This document shows, one piece after another, positions 44,853 through 53,876 of a stretch of DNA of 64,000 bases. Numbering within the stretch: position 1 is the first letter of the stretch; the number at the start of each line of letters is the position of its first letter. Source of the DNA: Candidatus Sumerlaeaceae bacterium (GTDB lineage Bacteria > Sumerlaeota > Sumerlaeia > Sumerlaeales > Sumerlaeaceae); contig JAIBAT010000019.1 in NCBI GenBank assembly GCA_019695055.1, positions 1 to 64,000 on the forward strand, read 5' to 3'. The notes under the pieces were generated by a model. That model saw only the letters and a list, made by a program, of their open reading frames with translations, was not told where the DNA came from and did not search any database. A program made the translations under genes and the position numbers.

Positions 44853-47117
44853 TTACTGCTTCGAAGACAAGTCAATTATCGTTCCGGGTGGAACGGGCGG
44901 AGGAGCAACTCCAGAAGGTCCCTTGACCAATTTGATGACCAGGTCGGTTTGGTTGGTGGCGACATCCTGTAGTTCTACCAGGTTGTATTCACTCGCGGTT
45001 ACCATCAGTCCAACCTTCTCATCCGAAATTTGTGTGAAGGCAAAGTGTCCAGTTTCGTCAGTCAATTTCTGGCGAGGATGAGTCAATCCCTCTCTTGGTT
45101 CCAACAGAAGCGCAACTACGGCTCTTCTTATTGCCTTTCCGTCAGAATCCTCAACTCTCCCGGCAAGTTTTCGAGCGCGTTGCAGCTTGATTCTTATGCC
45201 TGTACGGATATCCCCGGGCTCCAAGCTGGCTTCAAAATCATTTGACGGAATATAGCCGCTGGCTCTGAACTCAAATCGCACCATTCCACCGCGGATATCG
45301 CCAATCGAAAAGATCCCATTGGAATCCGTGAAGGCTGTTGCTCCCTGCATTATGCGACCTTCTCGGTCAACAACCTCGAAGGTTTCGACATCCGCGCCGG
45401 TGACGGGAGAACCATCGAAATCAACAACGACCCCTTCCACGGTTGCTCCCCTTCGCAATATCAAATCCAACCCCGTTTTTGACTCCTGATCTAATTGGAA
45501 CGGGACAGATTCAGAACCGTAACCCGGAGCCCTAGCTCGCAGAACATAATTGCCCGGAGGAACCAGAAGACTGTAGTACCCATTCCCATCGCAGGCTACA
45601 TCCCTGTAGCCTGCCATTTTTCCGGAATCACGTTTGTAATCAAGCGATATGGCGACTTGAGCTGGAAATATTCCCAATCCTGCTTCATTCCTTACTCGCC
45701 CGGACACATTGAGTTGCCGATGTAGTTGGAAATTTTGGGTTGCTTCGAGTTGGGCAGGGTCGAGTTGGGTGAGGGCGGTCAGCATTTCGGAAGCTTCCGG
45801 GTCGCGAGAGGTGGAGTAGCCGTCGCGCTGAACGGACATGGCTACGATGCCCAGAGGGCCGTCGGCAGGGACGCCGCGAATGCGGTAGGTTCCATCGGGA
45901 TCGGTGGTGGCGCCGGCGGGGGGATCGGACAACACGGTGACGCCCGCGCCTTCAATGGGGGCGCCGGTATCGGTTTCTGTCACTTTCCCGACAATGGTGT
46001 GACCACCGTATAATCGCAGATGCAATTCCGGGGCCGGCTGGCCGGCGGTAAGGGCGAGGCGATTGCCTGGCAGCGCTTCGGTCTGCTTGAGGTGCAGGTG
46101 CTCCTTGTTCGCGGACACGCGATAGTTCCCCTCAGGAAGGCCCGTGAAATGAAAGGTGCCGTCGGCGTTTGATGTAGCGCTCCAAGATTTCACATGGGCA
46201 ACAGGCTGGGATCCATTGGGGTCTTCCGTCAGGCGGACGGTGGCACCGGACACGACTTCACCGTTGTGATCGTCGAAGACATAGCCATCCACCGCGTTGC
46301 CCTCCGCGGCGAGCTGAAACAGGACGTTGGTGTCGGGCATGCGAATGGTTCGCCGCTGAGCGATGAGGTTGGCGGCGGTGGCTTCCACGGTGACTTCGCC
46401 AGCCGGGATTGCCGTGGACGCAAACGCGCCATCGGCACCGCAGACTAATGACCATGTTTGAATCGCCACGAGTTTCGAATCCCCCTGCGACTCGGCGACG
46501 GAAATCGCTACATTGGCGCCGGGGACGGGGCTACCGGCGGCGTCCAACACCTTTCCGGCGATTCGCGATGCCGGGTGGAGGCGTAACTCGGCGGCGAACT
46601 CCCGCGTGTCGCCGGTGGGAAGCATTGGATGTGCGGTATCAATCACGCGGCAGGCGTCGGCGTACCCCTCAGCCCGGGCTCGCAATAAAAGCTGCGCGGG
46701 GACTTCGCGTGCTGCGATCTTGTAGGTGCCATCTGCGCCTGCTGTGGTGGTGGCGAGCCGCGTTTCGACCGTTGAGGACGTCAGGCCGGCCGGAACGCTG
46801 ATCGAAATTTCAGCGCCACCGATGGGGGTGGAGTCGTCTGCGAATATGCTTCCACTGACCACTGCCGCAGAACGTCCCAATAGTGACGTGGATGGTTTGG
46901 TGGCGACGGTTCCGGATTTGGGGGCGGGTTTTCGTGAGTTTTTCGCCGATGGCGTGACAGGTAATGCCTGCTTGTTAACCCGGACAATCTTTGCGGGCGG
47001 CTTTTCGCCATCGGCCGCAATGGACCTACGGCGACCGAGCGATGGCAACAATACGCCCAAGGCCGCCACGGCAATTACAACGGCGATCCCCCCGACCCAG
47101 CGGCGGTCAGAAGTCAC
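44853..47117 (-). CDS. Membrane-anchored carboxypeptidase-regulatory-like multi-domain protein
   Basis: The 754-aa protein starts at GTG 47117, with GGAGGG inside the end of the upstream gene. One N-terminal membrane helix (VGGIAVVIAVAALGVLLPSL) is followed by about six tandem Ig-like regulatory units. Recurring motifs are VSGSIFADDSTPIGGAEI, IAGKVLDAAGSPVPGANV, VDGYVFDDHNGEVVSGATV, IVGKVTETDTGAPIEGAGV and AGRVEDSDGKAIRRAVV. There are no enzymatic residues; it is probably an adhesive or scaffold protein. Sampled composition differs between halves: a 60-base line at 46261 has 37 G/C, one at 45001 has 27. It has the same plan as the protein at 1944-4274. Confidence 0.8.
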   Translation of the reverse strand: MTSDRRWVGGIAVVIAVAALGVLLPSLGRRRSIAADGEKPPAKIVRVNKQALPVTPSAKNSRKPAPKSGTVATKPSTSLLGRSAAVVSGSIFADDSTPIGGAEISISVPAGLTSSTVETRLATTTAGADGTYKIAAREVPAQLLLRARAEGYADACRVIDTAHPMLPTGDTREFAAELRLHPASRIAGKVLDAAGSPVPGANVAISVAESQGDSKLVAIQTWSLVCGADGAFASTAIPAGEVTVEATAANLIAQRRTIRMPDTNVLFQLAAEGNAVDGYVFDDHNGEVVSGATVRLTEDPNGSQPVAHVKSWSATSNADGTFHFTGLPEGNYRVSANKEHLHLKQTEALPGNRLALTAGQPAPELHLRLYGGHTIVGKVTETDTGAPIEGAGVTVLSDPPAGATTDPDGTYRIRGVPADGPLGIVAMSVQRDGYSTSRDPEASEMLTALTQLDPAQLEATQNFQLHRQLNVSGRVRNEAGLGIFPAQVAISLDYKRDSGKMAGYRDVACDGNGYYSLLVPPGNYVLRARAPGYGSESVPFQLDQESKTGLDLILRRGATVEGVVVDFDGSPVTGADVETFEVVDREGRIMQGATAFTDSNGIFSIGDIRGGMVRFEFRASGYIPSNDFEASLEPGDIRTGIRIKLQRARKLAGRVEDSDGKAIRRAVVALLLEPREGLTHPRQKLTDETGHFAFTQISDEKVGLMVTASEYNLVELQDVATNQTDLVIKLVKGPSGVAPPPVPPGTIIDLSSKQ

Positions 47118-47120
47118 TGG

Positions 47121-47792
47121 CTACTGCTTTACCCTCCAGATGTCACCCGGGCTGTCGACCCCGTTGGTCGGGTCAAAGGATTGCACGATAATTTCGGGTG
47201 AGGGTTGAGGTTTGGATGGGTCGTATAATTTCCAGTCTAGGTCGAACTTTCCGTTGGGTCCGGGGCTGAAAAGAATCCATCCCTCTTTCTTCGTCTTGGG
47301 ATCCACCTGAACCACCCGCGAGTAGTAGGCGAAAGTCTGTCCGTCTTTAGCGAAGGGGTCCTTAAACTGCGAAGTCAGGTAGGCGATGGGAGTCGTGAGA
47401 CAATTGGTAACGAAACAAGGCAGCGCTGGTTCATTCGGTGAGGCTTTGCGAATCGTTTGAACTGAATCAGACGCGGGATAGCAGTTGTTATCCACATAAT
47501 AGGACTCAATTCCCGTGGCAAGGGAGCGGAGGTCCGAGCGAACTCGGGAGACCTTTGCACGGATGGCTGCGTCGACATAGTTGGGAGTGACAATGGCCAC
47601 TGCGGGTGACGAAGCTGATGGCGTGGCAGCGGCCGGGGAGGCCGCTTGCCCCGCAGGCGCAATTTTGATCATGGGGGTGGCAGCCGCCGGCTTCGCGGCG
47701 GGATCGCCTGCGAAGGCTGGGTGAATGGAGACAACAACAATCCCGGCGAACAACAAAGCCGCGCGGGTGGCTGCGAAACGGGGACGGCTCAT
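47121..47792 (-). CDS. Exported protein with pseudopilin-like body but no pilin leader
   Basis: From ATG 47792 (AGGAGG seven bases upstream) the protein is 223 aa, with a Sec-type signal peptide (ALLFAGIVVVSIHPAFA) and an Ala/Pro-rich linker to about residue 70. The rest matches the C-terminal domain of the pseudopilin at 20221-20871 motif by motif. VRSDLRSLATGIESYYVDNN and CYPASD come first, then TPIAYLTSQFKDPF, GWILFSPGPNGKFDLDW, and finally SFDPTNGVDSPGDIWRV. The FTLIE prepilin site is absent, so it cannot enter a pilus the usual way. It is the first of three coupled genes. Confidence 0.75.
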   Translation of the reverse strand: MSRPRFAATRAALLFAGIVVVSIHPAFAGDPAAKPAAATPMIKIAPAGQAASPAAATPSASSPAVAIVTPNYVDAAIRAKVSRVRSDLRSLATGIESYYVDNNCYPASDSVQTIRKASPNEPALPCFVTNCLTTPIAYLTSQFKDPFAKDGQTFAYYSRVVQVDPKTKKEGWILFSPGPNGKFDLDWKLYDPSKPQPSPEIIVQSFDPTNGVDSPGDIWRVKQ

Positions 47793-48000
47793 GGTGGGTC
47801 CTCCTGATGAAATTTCCTGCGGCAAATCTGACGTCGTTCTTATAGGACGGAGCAAAGGGCGAAATGTTGCGGAACTCAATGGAAAAGGGTTGGATGGGTG
47901 AAACGAGCCATCATGGGGAGCTGGCCTGGAATCGTTGTTCGTTCCCGGCCCTCAAATACCTCAAAATTTGACTGGTACGCCGGAATAGCGTACATTTTAG

Positions 48001-49191
48001 ATGGAGAAGATGAAAAAGACTGGCCGAAAGCAGGTTTCCAAACTGGCGGACACCGCGCGCTTGGAGGAGGGGTTGCGCGCTGAGCTTGCCCGGGAGCGGG
48101 CACGCGCGGCGGCCTTGGAGCGCGAACTGGTGGCGGTTCGCGGGGAGACGGAATCGCAGCTTTCGATGCTTTCGCGGGTGTTATTCAATGCGCTGGACGA
48201 GGATTACGAAGCGCCCCATTTCCACAATCCGCTGCTGGACGCGCAAAATCTCGAAAGTCCGGTTGATGGCCCGCCGAGTGCGGATGCGGCCCGGTGCTGG
48301 CTGAGTGATCCCAATTGCGAGCGGGTGGCGGATATGGATTCCCTTGGGGATCGGATCCGGTTTTGCAGTCAATGCGACGCGTTTCACCAGGCGACTCCGG
48401 ATACGTTTTCGCGGGTGGGTGAACTGCTCAATGGCATTCTCCACCTCTTGCGCGACAAGCATCTGAAATTCACCGAAACCCAGCAACAACTGGTGCAATC
48501 AGAGAAGCTGGCCGGGCTGGGCGAGCTGGCCGCGGGGCTGGCGCACGAGATCAACAACCCGGTGGGGATCATCCTGGCGCGGCTGGATTGCGTGGAGCTG
48601 GAGAACGCGGGGAAGATTCCCGGCGAACTGGCGGAGGATCTCAATGTGATCCGTCGGCACGCGGAGCGGCTGCGGCGTATCACGCGGAGCCTGACGTCGT
48701 TCGCGCGCCGCCACAAGGTGGAGAAGCGGGTGGTGGCCGTGCAGACCGTGCTGCGGGAGCTGCTGGAAATGATCGACCGAACGATGCAGCGCGGCAACGT
48801 GGTGATTTCCCTCTCGGTAACTGACGACCCGATGCCGGCGTTTGCGGATGCCACCATGGTGCAACAGGTTTTTATGAACATCATCCTGAACGCGCGCGAT
48901 GCCATGCCCAACGGTGGGGAGCTGAGGATCTCGGCGTTTCGCCGTGGCGAGGAACTGGTGCTTGAATTCCAGGACAACGGCATGGGGATGGAGAAATCGG
49001 TTCGCGACCGGGTGTTCGATCCGTTCTTCACGACCAAGGACGAGCGCGGCACGGGGCTGGGGCTTTCGGTGAGTTACGGCATTATCAAGGACCATGGCGG
49101 CAGCATCGAAGTGGAGAGCGAGCCTGGGGCCGGGGCGCTGTTCCGCATCGTGCTGCCCATGCACAGACAGTTGATACAGGGGGAGGATTGA
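48001..49191 (+). CDS. NtrB-like sensor histidine kinase with N-terminal cysteine cluster
   Basis: This 396-aa soluble kinase is paired with the sigma-54 response regulator that follows (TGATG overlap at 49189-49193). A coiled coil (about 15-60) leads to a region with Cys99, Cys106, Cys122 and Cys125 (RCWLSDPNC and FCSQC). That could bind a metal or Fe-S cluster or sense redox. HisKA has His182 in GLAHEINNPVG. HATPase has NIILNARDAMPNGG, DNGMGM and GTGLGLSVSYG. No membrane segment is seen. There is no clear ribosome binding site at the ATG, so a start at 48010 is possible. Confidence 0.92.
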   Translation: MEKMKKTGRKQVSKLADTARLEEGLRAELARERARAAALERELVAVRGETESQLSMLSRVLFNALDEDYEAPHFHNPLLDAQNLESPVDGPPSADAARCWLSDPNCERVADMDSLGDRIRFCSQCDAFHQATPDTFSRVGELLNGILHLLRDKHLKFTETQQQLVQSEKLAGLGELAAGLAHEINNPVGIILARLDCVELENAGKIPGELAEDLNVIRRHAERLRRITRSLTSFARRHKVEKRVVAVQTVLRELLEMIDRTMQRGNVVISLSVTDDPMPAFADATMVQQVFMNIILNARDAMPNGGELRISAFRRGEELVLEFQDNGMGMEKSVRDRVFDPFFTTKDERGTGLGLSVSYGIIKDHGGSIEVESEPGAGALFRIVLPMHRQLIQGED

Positions 49192-50579
49192 TGACGGAGA
49201 TTTCGGCGAAGGTGGCGGTGCTGGACGACGAAACGGACATGCTGGAGAACTGCCGTCGGCTGCTGTCGCGGTGGGGGCACAAGCCGATCTGCTTCTCGGA
49301 TCCGATGAAGGCGGAGGAGATCGTCGACAGCGAGCGACCGGATATTTTCATTACAGATATCCGGATGCCCGGGCGCAGCGGGCTGGATGTGTTGACATCG
49401 CTGCGGGAAAGGGCGCCACAGATGCCGGTGATCGTGTTCACAGCCTTTGCATCGGTGGAATCGGCCATCGAGGCCATCAAGGCCGGGGCGTTCGATTACA
49501 TCGTCAAGCCCTTCACGCTGGACGGTTTCAAGATAGTTCTGGACCGGGCCGTGGAGAGCCAGCGCCTGCGCAGCGAGAACGAAAATCTCAAGCGACAGGT
49601 GGCCAGCGCCTTTGGCGCTGACAACATCATCGGCCAGAGCGAACCCATGGTGAAACTGGGCGAGATGATCCGGAAGGTGGCGCGCTCGACGGCCAATGTG
49701 CTGATCCATGGCGAAAGCGGAACGGGGAAGGAACTGGTGGCGCGCTGCGTGCACGCGAATTCCGACCGGGCCGCAAGGCCGATCGTTCCCGTGGATTGCG
49801 CCTCGATTCCCGAGACGCTTTTGGAAAGCGAATTGTTTGGCTACCAGAAGGGGGCCTTCACCGGCGCGGTGCAGAACCGGGCGGGACTGTTCGAGACGGC
49901 GGAGGGGGGCACGCTGTTTTTTGACGAGATCGGGGAAATGCCGCTGGGGCTTCAGGCGAAGATGCTGCGCGTGTTGCAGGAGCGGACTTTCCGCCGGCTG
50001 GGTGGGAATGATCTGCGCCATGCGGATGTGCGTGTGCTGGCGGCCACGAACCGCGACCTGGACGCGGAACGCAAAGCCGGTCGGTTTCGCGAGGATCTTT
50101 ACTTTCGCCTGGGTGTCATCACGATTTCTGTGCCGCCGCTGCGCGAGCGAACCGGCGACGTGGAACTGCTGGCCAATCATTTTGCCAAACGCTTCGCGAA
50201 GCAAAGCGGGTTGCCCTTCGCAAAGATATCACGGCAGGCGATCGGGTTGCTGGAAAGTTATGTGTGGCCGGGGAATGTTCGCGAACTCCAGAACGTGATG
50301 GAACGCGCGATTACCCTGAGCAGCGGGGAGGTCATCGTGCCGGATGATCTGCCGGGGCATATTTCGGGAAATGATGGATCACAGCCTGCTGCCGTGCCTG
50401 ATGAGGACAGTTTCAAGGCGGCGAAAGAACGCTGCGTCGAGAATTTTGAAAAGAATTACCTGCGGGCGATCCTGGAGAACTGCCGTTACAATATTACCAA
50501 GGTCGCGCGTGTCTCCGGGTTGAACCGCCGCACGATTTACCGGCTGATGGAGCGCTACGGGTTTCGCCAGCCGGACTGA
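49191..50579 (+). CDS. Sigma-54-dependent response regulator (NtrC family)
   Basis: This transcription activator works with sigma-54 RNA polymerase and is phosphorylated by the kinase encoded just upstream. From ATG 49191 (GGGGGAGG upstream; a TTG at 49188 is less likely) it is 462 aa. The receiver domain covers 1-120 with Asp56 in FITDIRMPG. The AAA+ domain covers about 145-385 with Walker A GESGTGKE near 174, the sigma-54 contact loop GAFTGA intact, and FDEIGEMPL as Walker B. A Fis-type helix-turn-helix (ITKVARVSGLNRRTIYRLM) lies at the end. The target genes are unknown. Confidence 0.95.
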   Translation: MTEISAKVAVLDDETDMLENCRRLLSRWGHKPICFSDPMKAEEIVDSERPDIFITDIRMPGRSGLDVLTSLRERAPQMPVIVFTAFASVESAIEAIKAGAFDYIVKPFTLDGFKIVLDRAVESQRLRSENENLKRQVASAFGADNIIGQSEPMVKLGEMIRKVARSTANVLIHGESGTGKELVARCVHANSDRAARPIVPVDCASIPETLLESELFGYQKGAFTGAVQNRAGLFETAEGGTLFFDEIGEMPLGLQAKMLRVLQERTFRRLGGNDLRHADVRVLAATNRDLDAERKAGRFREDLYFRLGVITISVPPLRERTGDVELLANHFAKRFAKQSGLPFAKISRQAIGLLESYVWPGNVRELQNVMERAITLSSGEVIVPDDLPGHISGNDGSQPAAVPDEDSFKAAKERCVENFEKNYLRAILENCRYNITKVARVSGLNRRTIYRLMERYGFRQPD

Positions 50580-50591
50580 GGCAGGGCGGAT

Positions 50592-50906
50592 TTAGTGGCC
50601 GATGGTGCTGCCGTTACCGTTGCCATTGAAGCCGCCGGTTTTCATGGCGTCCTCGTAGGCTCGCAGCACAGCGGCCTCGACCACGGAACGGGCTTCCTGG
50701 TTCAGGGGGTGCGCCACATCGTGAAAGGATCCATCGCGGCCGCGGCGGCTGGGCATGGCGACAAACCGCCCGGATTCGGCCTCGATGACTTTCAGGTCGC
50801 GCACGACAAAGGCGTTGTTGAGCACAATGACGGCAAAAGCCTTGAGCTTCTGATCCGCCGCACTGGCCGGTCTTATCGTGACATTGGTGACTTCCAAGGT
50901 TTCCAT
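50592..50906 (-). CDS. spoVG: SpoVG family protein
   Basis: SpoVG proteins are small DNA/RNA-binding regulators, first known from Bacillus sporulation and widespread in non-sporulating bacteria. The 104-aa product shows VTNVTIRPASAADQKLKAFA, VVLN-like NNAFVVRDLKVIEA, and FVAMPSRRGRDGSFHDVAHP, the core signature. The C-terminus ends in a Gly/Asn stretch. AAGGAG precedes ATG 50906. It lies 45 bases after ispE on the same strand, a neighbourhood also seen in Firmicutes. Confidence 0.95.
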   Translation of the reverse strand: METLEVTNVTIRPASAADQKLKAFAVIVLNNAFVVRDLKVIEAESGRFVAMPSRRGRDGSFHDVAHPLNQEARSVVEAAVLRAYEDAMKTGGFNGNGNGSTIGH

Positions 50907-50951
50907 GGCACTCCTTCTTCCTTGGTCGCAGGATTACGGTGTTTCGCCGTC

Positions 50952-51785
50952 TCAGGTCAGATTATATATCATCGCGGAAGGGGTGTCGCGATTTTCATCG
51001 TGGGCCGGTGGACCGGGCAGCAAGCCCACAATGGTGGAACCGCTGCCGGATAGAAACGCGCGGAGGCAACCCCGGGATTTCAGGCGGGCGCAACCATCGA
51101 CAAACCAGGGGCGGTCGGCGACGACCAACTCGAAGTCATTGTGAATGGTGTGAGCGAGTGCCTGCGGGTCGCTCCGGCGGAGCGCATCAATGACATCCGA
51201 CGCGGTGGCAGTGGGTGCGGGGCGTTTCATGGCACCCAGGCGGGCGTAGGCCTCGGCGGTGCTGACGTGCTCGCCGGGGAAATCCAGCCGAATGGAAAGC
51301 TGTGGTCTGATGGGGAGTGGGGTAATGACTTCACCGCGGCCTGTGGCGAGGGCAACGCCGCCATGGGCGAAGAAGGCGACATCGCTGCCAAGGCGCGCAC
51401 CCAATCGGGAGAGAGTGGGCGTGTCCAGGCCGAGATTGCAGAGGTGATTGAGCGCCTTTAAAGTGGTGGCGGCGTTTGAACTGCCGCCGCCGAGACCGCC
51501 GCCGGCTGGAATTCGTTTTGTGACTTCCACGTTGAGGCCCGGGATGGCGGCGCCGAATTCCGCGCGCATGAGGGACCAGGCTTTGTGGATCAGGTTTTGT
51601 TCTGCCGGTAACGTGGCCTCGAATCCCGCAATGCGACAGAGCGGTTCCTCCGTCAGTGCGAAAGTCATTTCATCTGAAAGGGGAATTTCCTGAAAAATCG
51701 TTTCAATGTCGTGGAAGCCATCGGTGCGGCGCCCGATCACACGCAGGTACCAGTTGATCTTGGCTGGCGAGGCGAGGCGAATCAC
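50952..51785 (-). CDS. ispE: 4-diphosphocytidyl-2-C-methyl-D-erythritol kinase IspE
   Basis: This GHMP kinase phosphorylates CDP-ME in the non-mevalonate isoprenoid pathway. The 277-aa product starts LASPAKINWYLRVIGRRTDG, which contains the active-site Lys. The ATP loop is PAGGGLGGGSSNAA near residues 92-105, and GSDVAFFAHGGVALATGRGE carries the catalytic Asp. The C-terminal GHMP motif is FLSGSGSTIVGL. The start is GTG at 51785, overlapping the stop of the O-antigen-ligase-like gene (GTGA). Confidence 0.95.
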   Translation of the reverse strand: MIRLASPAKINWYLRVIGRRTDGFHDIETIFQEIPLSDEMTFALTEEPLCRIAGFEATLPAEQNLIHKAWSLMRAEFGAAIPGLNVEVTKRIPAGGGLGGGSSNAATTLKALNHLCNLGLDTPTLSRLGARLGSDVAFFAHGGVALATGRGEVITPLPIRPQLSIRLDFPGEHVSTAEAYARLGAMKRPAPTATASDVIDALRRSDPQALAHTIHNDFELVVADRPWFVDGCARLKSRGCLRAFLSGSGSTIVGLLPGPPAHDENRDTPSAMIYNLT

Positions 51786-53716
51786 GGCGCAGGCTCGCTG
51801 GTGGAGAGCTTGCCTTCGAGCCTGTCGCGCAGGGCTTTGTATTTCTCGGGATAGATGTAGCCGACTTCCACAGCCCGGCCCGCCTCGCGATAGGCTTCCT
51901 TTACCTTGCCTCGCGTTTCGAGGATTTGGGCCAGGGTGTAGTGGTACTCGGCGTTGTTTGGATAGATGGAGACAGCTTCGCGGGCGGCGGCTTCGGCTTC
52001 GTCCAACCTGCGCGCGCGCAGCAGGACTTCGGCCTTCTGCCCACGGGCGGATGCGCTTTCGGGCTGGAGCCGGATGGCCTGATCAAGGAGCATAATGGCG
52101 CCGTCGGGGTTGCCGGATTTCTCCTCGATGCCGGCGCGCATGATGAGTAGGCGTGGGTCGCGGGGTGTCCATTGCTGTGCGCGCTCAAGGCTCTGGGCGG
52201 CTTCGCGGAACTTGCCTTCGTCCAAAAGGTCGAGGGCGCTATCGCGATAGCGTGCGGAGAAAAGCCCCGGCACGACGTGGACTGCCAGGGCGGCAATCAG
52301 CAAGGCGGCCCAGGCAGGGGCCACCCGGAAGTTGAGTTTCCCGGTTGGTTCTGTCCCGGTGGTGGTGGCGGACATTCCTGCCACGATGGAGCCAGCCACG
52401 ATACCGAAGAACAGCATCATTTCGCGCTCGTTAAAATTCAGGGAGTAGAGCGCATCCACGGTGAACGCCAGGGCCATGGCACCGCAGGCGCGCCAGTGGT
52501 CCGCGCGCCAGAGCTTATGGGCAAAGAATCCAGACCAAAGACCTCCCACAAGAAGAATGGCAAGGAGTAACCCGGCGGCACCCAATTCCGCCGCGACCTG
52601 CAGCACCCAGTTGTGCAGGAATTTTGATTCACGCGCTTCGGGGGGGCGGTACACTCCATAATAAAGGTCCACAGAGCCGAGGCCGGAGCCCACGGCCGGG
52701 TTTCGTGCGAAGATTTTTGTGCCGACACGGGCATAGTGGGCGCGTTCCCGGATGGTGTTGCTTCTCTCGACCAGGCCGCGGAGACCGGATTCGCCGGGGC
52801 GGGTCTTTACGAGTTCCGCGCTGCTGGTGGTTTGTGCAAATGCATTGCCGAAGAGGGCGGAAATGGCAAGTGCGAGGGCAAGGGCAGCGCCAGCAGCCGC
52901 GGCGGGGAGCTTTGGTTTTCGCCAGCCGCCCCCGGCGGTGGTGAGGACGACAGCGATCAATCCGGTCAGTATTCCGCCGCGCGAGCCACTGAGGAGTAGC
53001 CCCAAACCAGTCAGCACGACGATGAGCGCAGCCATGGCCTGGGTGGGTGCCTTTCGGGTGCGCGTGGCAATTCGGAGGATTTCTGTGGTCGCGGCCAGCG
53101 ACAGGCCAAGGAATCCACCAAGGGCGTTGGGGTCTCCCCAAACCGAGGCGACGCGCTTGAGCTTGAGGTGATGGAGCAGCGCGAGCTGGAGGGAGGTGGG
53201 CTCCTGCCCGCCAAGGGTGGTCATCATGTCGGCGTACATGCGGTCGTAGAGCCAAAGGTACTGGGCCACGGCGTGGATGCTGAGCGCGGCGGCGGTCAGG
53301 GCCACGGCCCACAGGAGTATTCGGATTAGATCCCTCGCGTCTCCTCCGTTGGTCTGTGTGTTGCGCAGTAGCATGAACGCAGAGGACCCCGCTGTTGCGG
53401 CGCCGAGGAAGGTGCTGAAATTCTCCGCGCCCACGGTGCGAAACCCGCCAGCGGCCCATCGTGCCCAGACGTAGGTGGTAAACATTATGGCCAGCCAACC
53501 TACGGCGGCCATGGGGGCGGCACGGCGGCTTTGGCGGGAATGCAGGGCAGCAGTGCCGAGGAGCAGAGCCGCCGTCAAGGTTTCGAGGAGGCCCTCCGTC
53601 GGGTGGCTGGCGGAAGGCCACAAGATTTGGGTTATCCACAATCCGAGGAGGAGAATCCACAGGGTCCGTGTGGCCCGGGCATCAGGGGCTGGCGATGGGG
53701 TGGTGCGGCTGTTCAT
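51782..53716 (-). CDS. O-antigen ligase/polymerase-like membrane protein with TPR domain
   Basis: This 644-aa protein (from ATG 53716; no good ribosome binding site, and longer starts up to 53806 are possible) has about twelve hydrophobic segments. It carries the Wzy_C/WaaL-type loop (LLLSGSRGGILTGL upstream, TRPGESGLRGLVERSNTIRE in the large loop). A C-terminal TPR domain begins near 530 (KFREAAQSLERAQQWTPRDP, GAIMLLDQAIRLQPESASA). It probably joins or polymerises a glycan on the outer face of the inner membrane. Whether it is a ligase, polymerase or pilin oligosaccharyltransferase (PglL-like) cannot be decided. It is translationally coupled to ispE. Confidence 0.82.
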   Translation of the reverse strand: MNSRTTPSPAPDARATRTLWILLLGLWITQILWPSASHPTEGLLETLTAALLLGTAALHSRQSRRAAPMAAVGWLAIMFTTYVWARWAAGGFRTVGAENFSTFLGAATAGSSAFMLLRNTQTNGGDARDLIRILLWAVALTAAALSIHAVAQYLWLYDRMYADMMTTLGGQEPTSLQLALLHHLKLKRVASVWGDPNALGGFLGLSLAATTEILRIATRTRKAPTQAMAALIVVLTGLGLLLSGSRGGILTGLIAVVLTTAGGGWRKPKLPAAAAGAALALALAISALFGNAFAQTTSSAELVKTRPGESGLRGLVERSNTIRERAHYARVGTKIFARNPAVGSGLGSVDLYYGVYRPPEARESKFLHNWVLQVAAELGAAGLLLAILLVGGLWSGFFAHKLWRADHWRACGAMALAFTVDALYSLNFNEREMMLFFGIVAGSIVAGMSATTTGTEPTGKLNFRVAPAWAALLIAALAVHVVPGLFSARYRDSALDLLDEGKFREAAQSLERAQQWTPRDPRLLIMRAGIEEKSGNPDGAIMLLDQAIRLQPESASARGQKAEVLLRARRLDEAEAAAREAVSIYPNNAEYHYTLAQILETRGKVKEAYREAGRAVEVGYIYPEKYKALRDRLEGKLSTSEPAP

Positions 53717-53876
53717 GAAGGGCCCATTGCGGATGGCGCCGTGAGCAAAGTAAAGGCCGGACAAGCGTGGGCCGGGAGTCGGCATGATCACCCATTGACC
53801 GGGCACCCTGCGCCTCCAACAATTGTCCTATTATGTGCGGCGAGAATCCGTTGCAGCCGCTGGGGAGGGATTAGCC

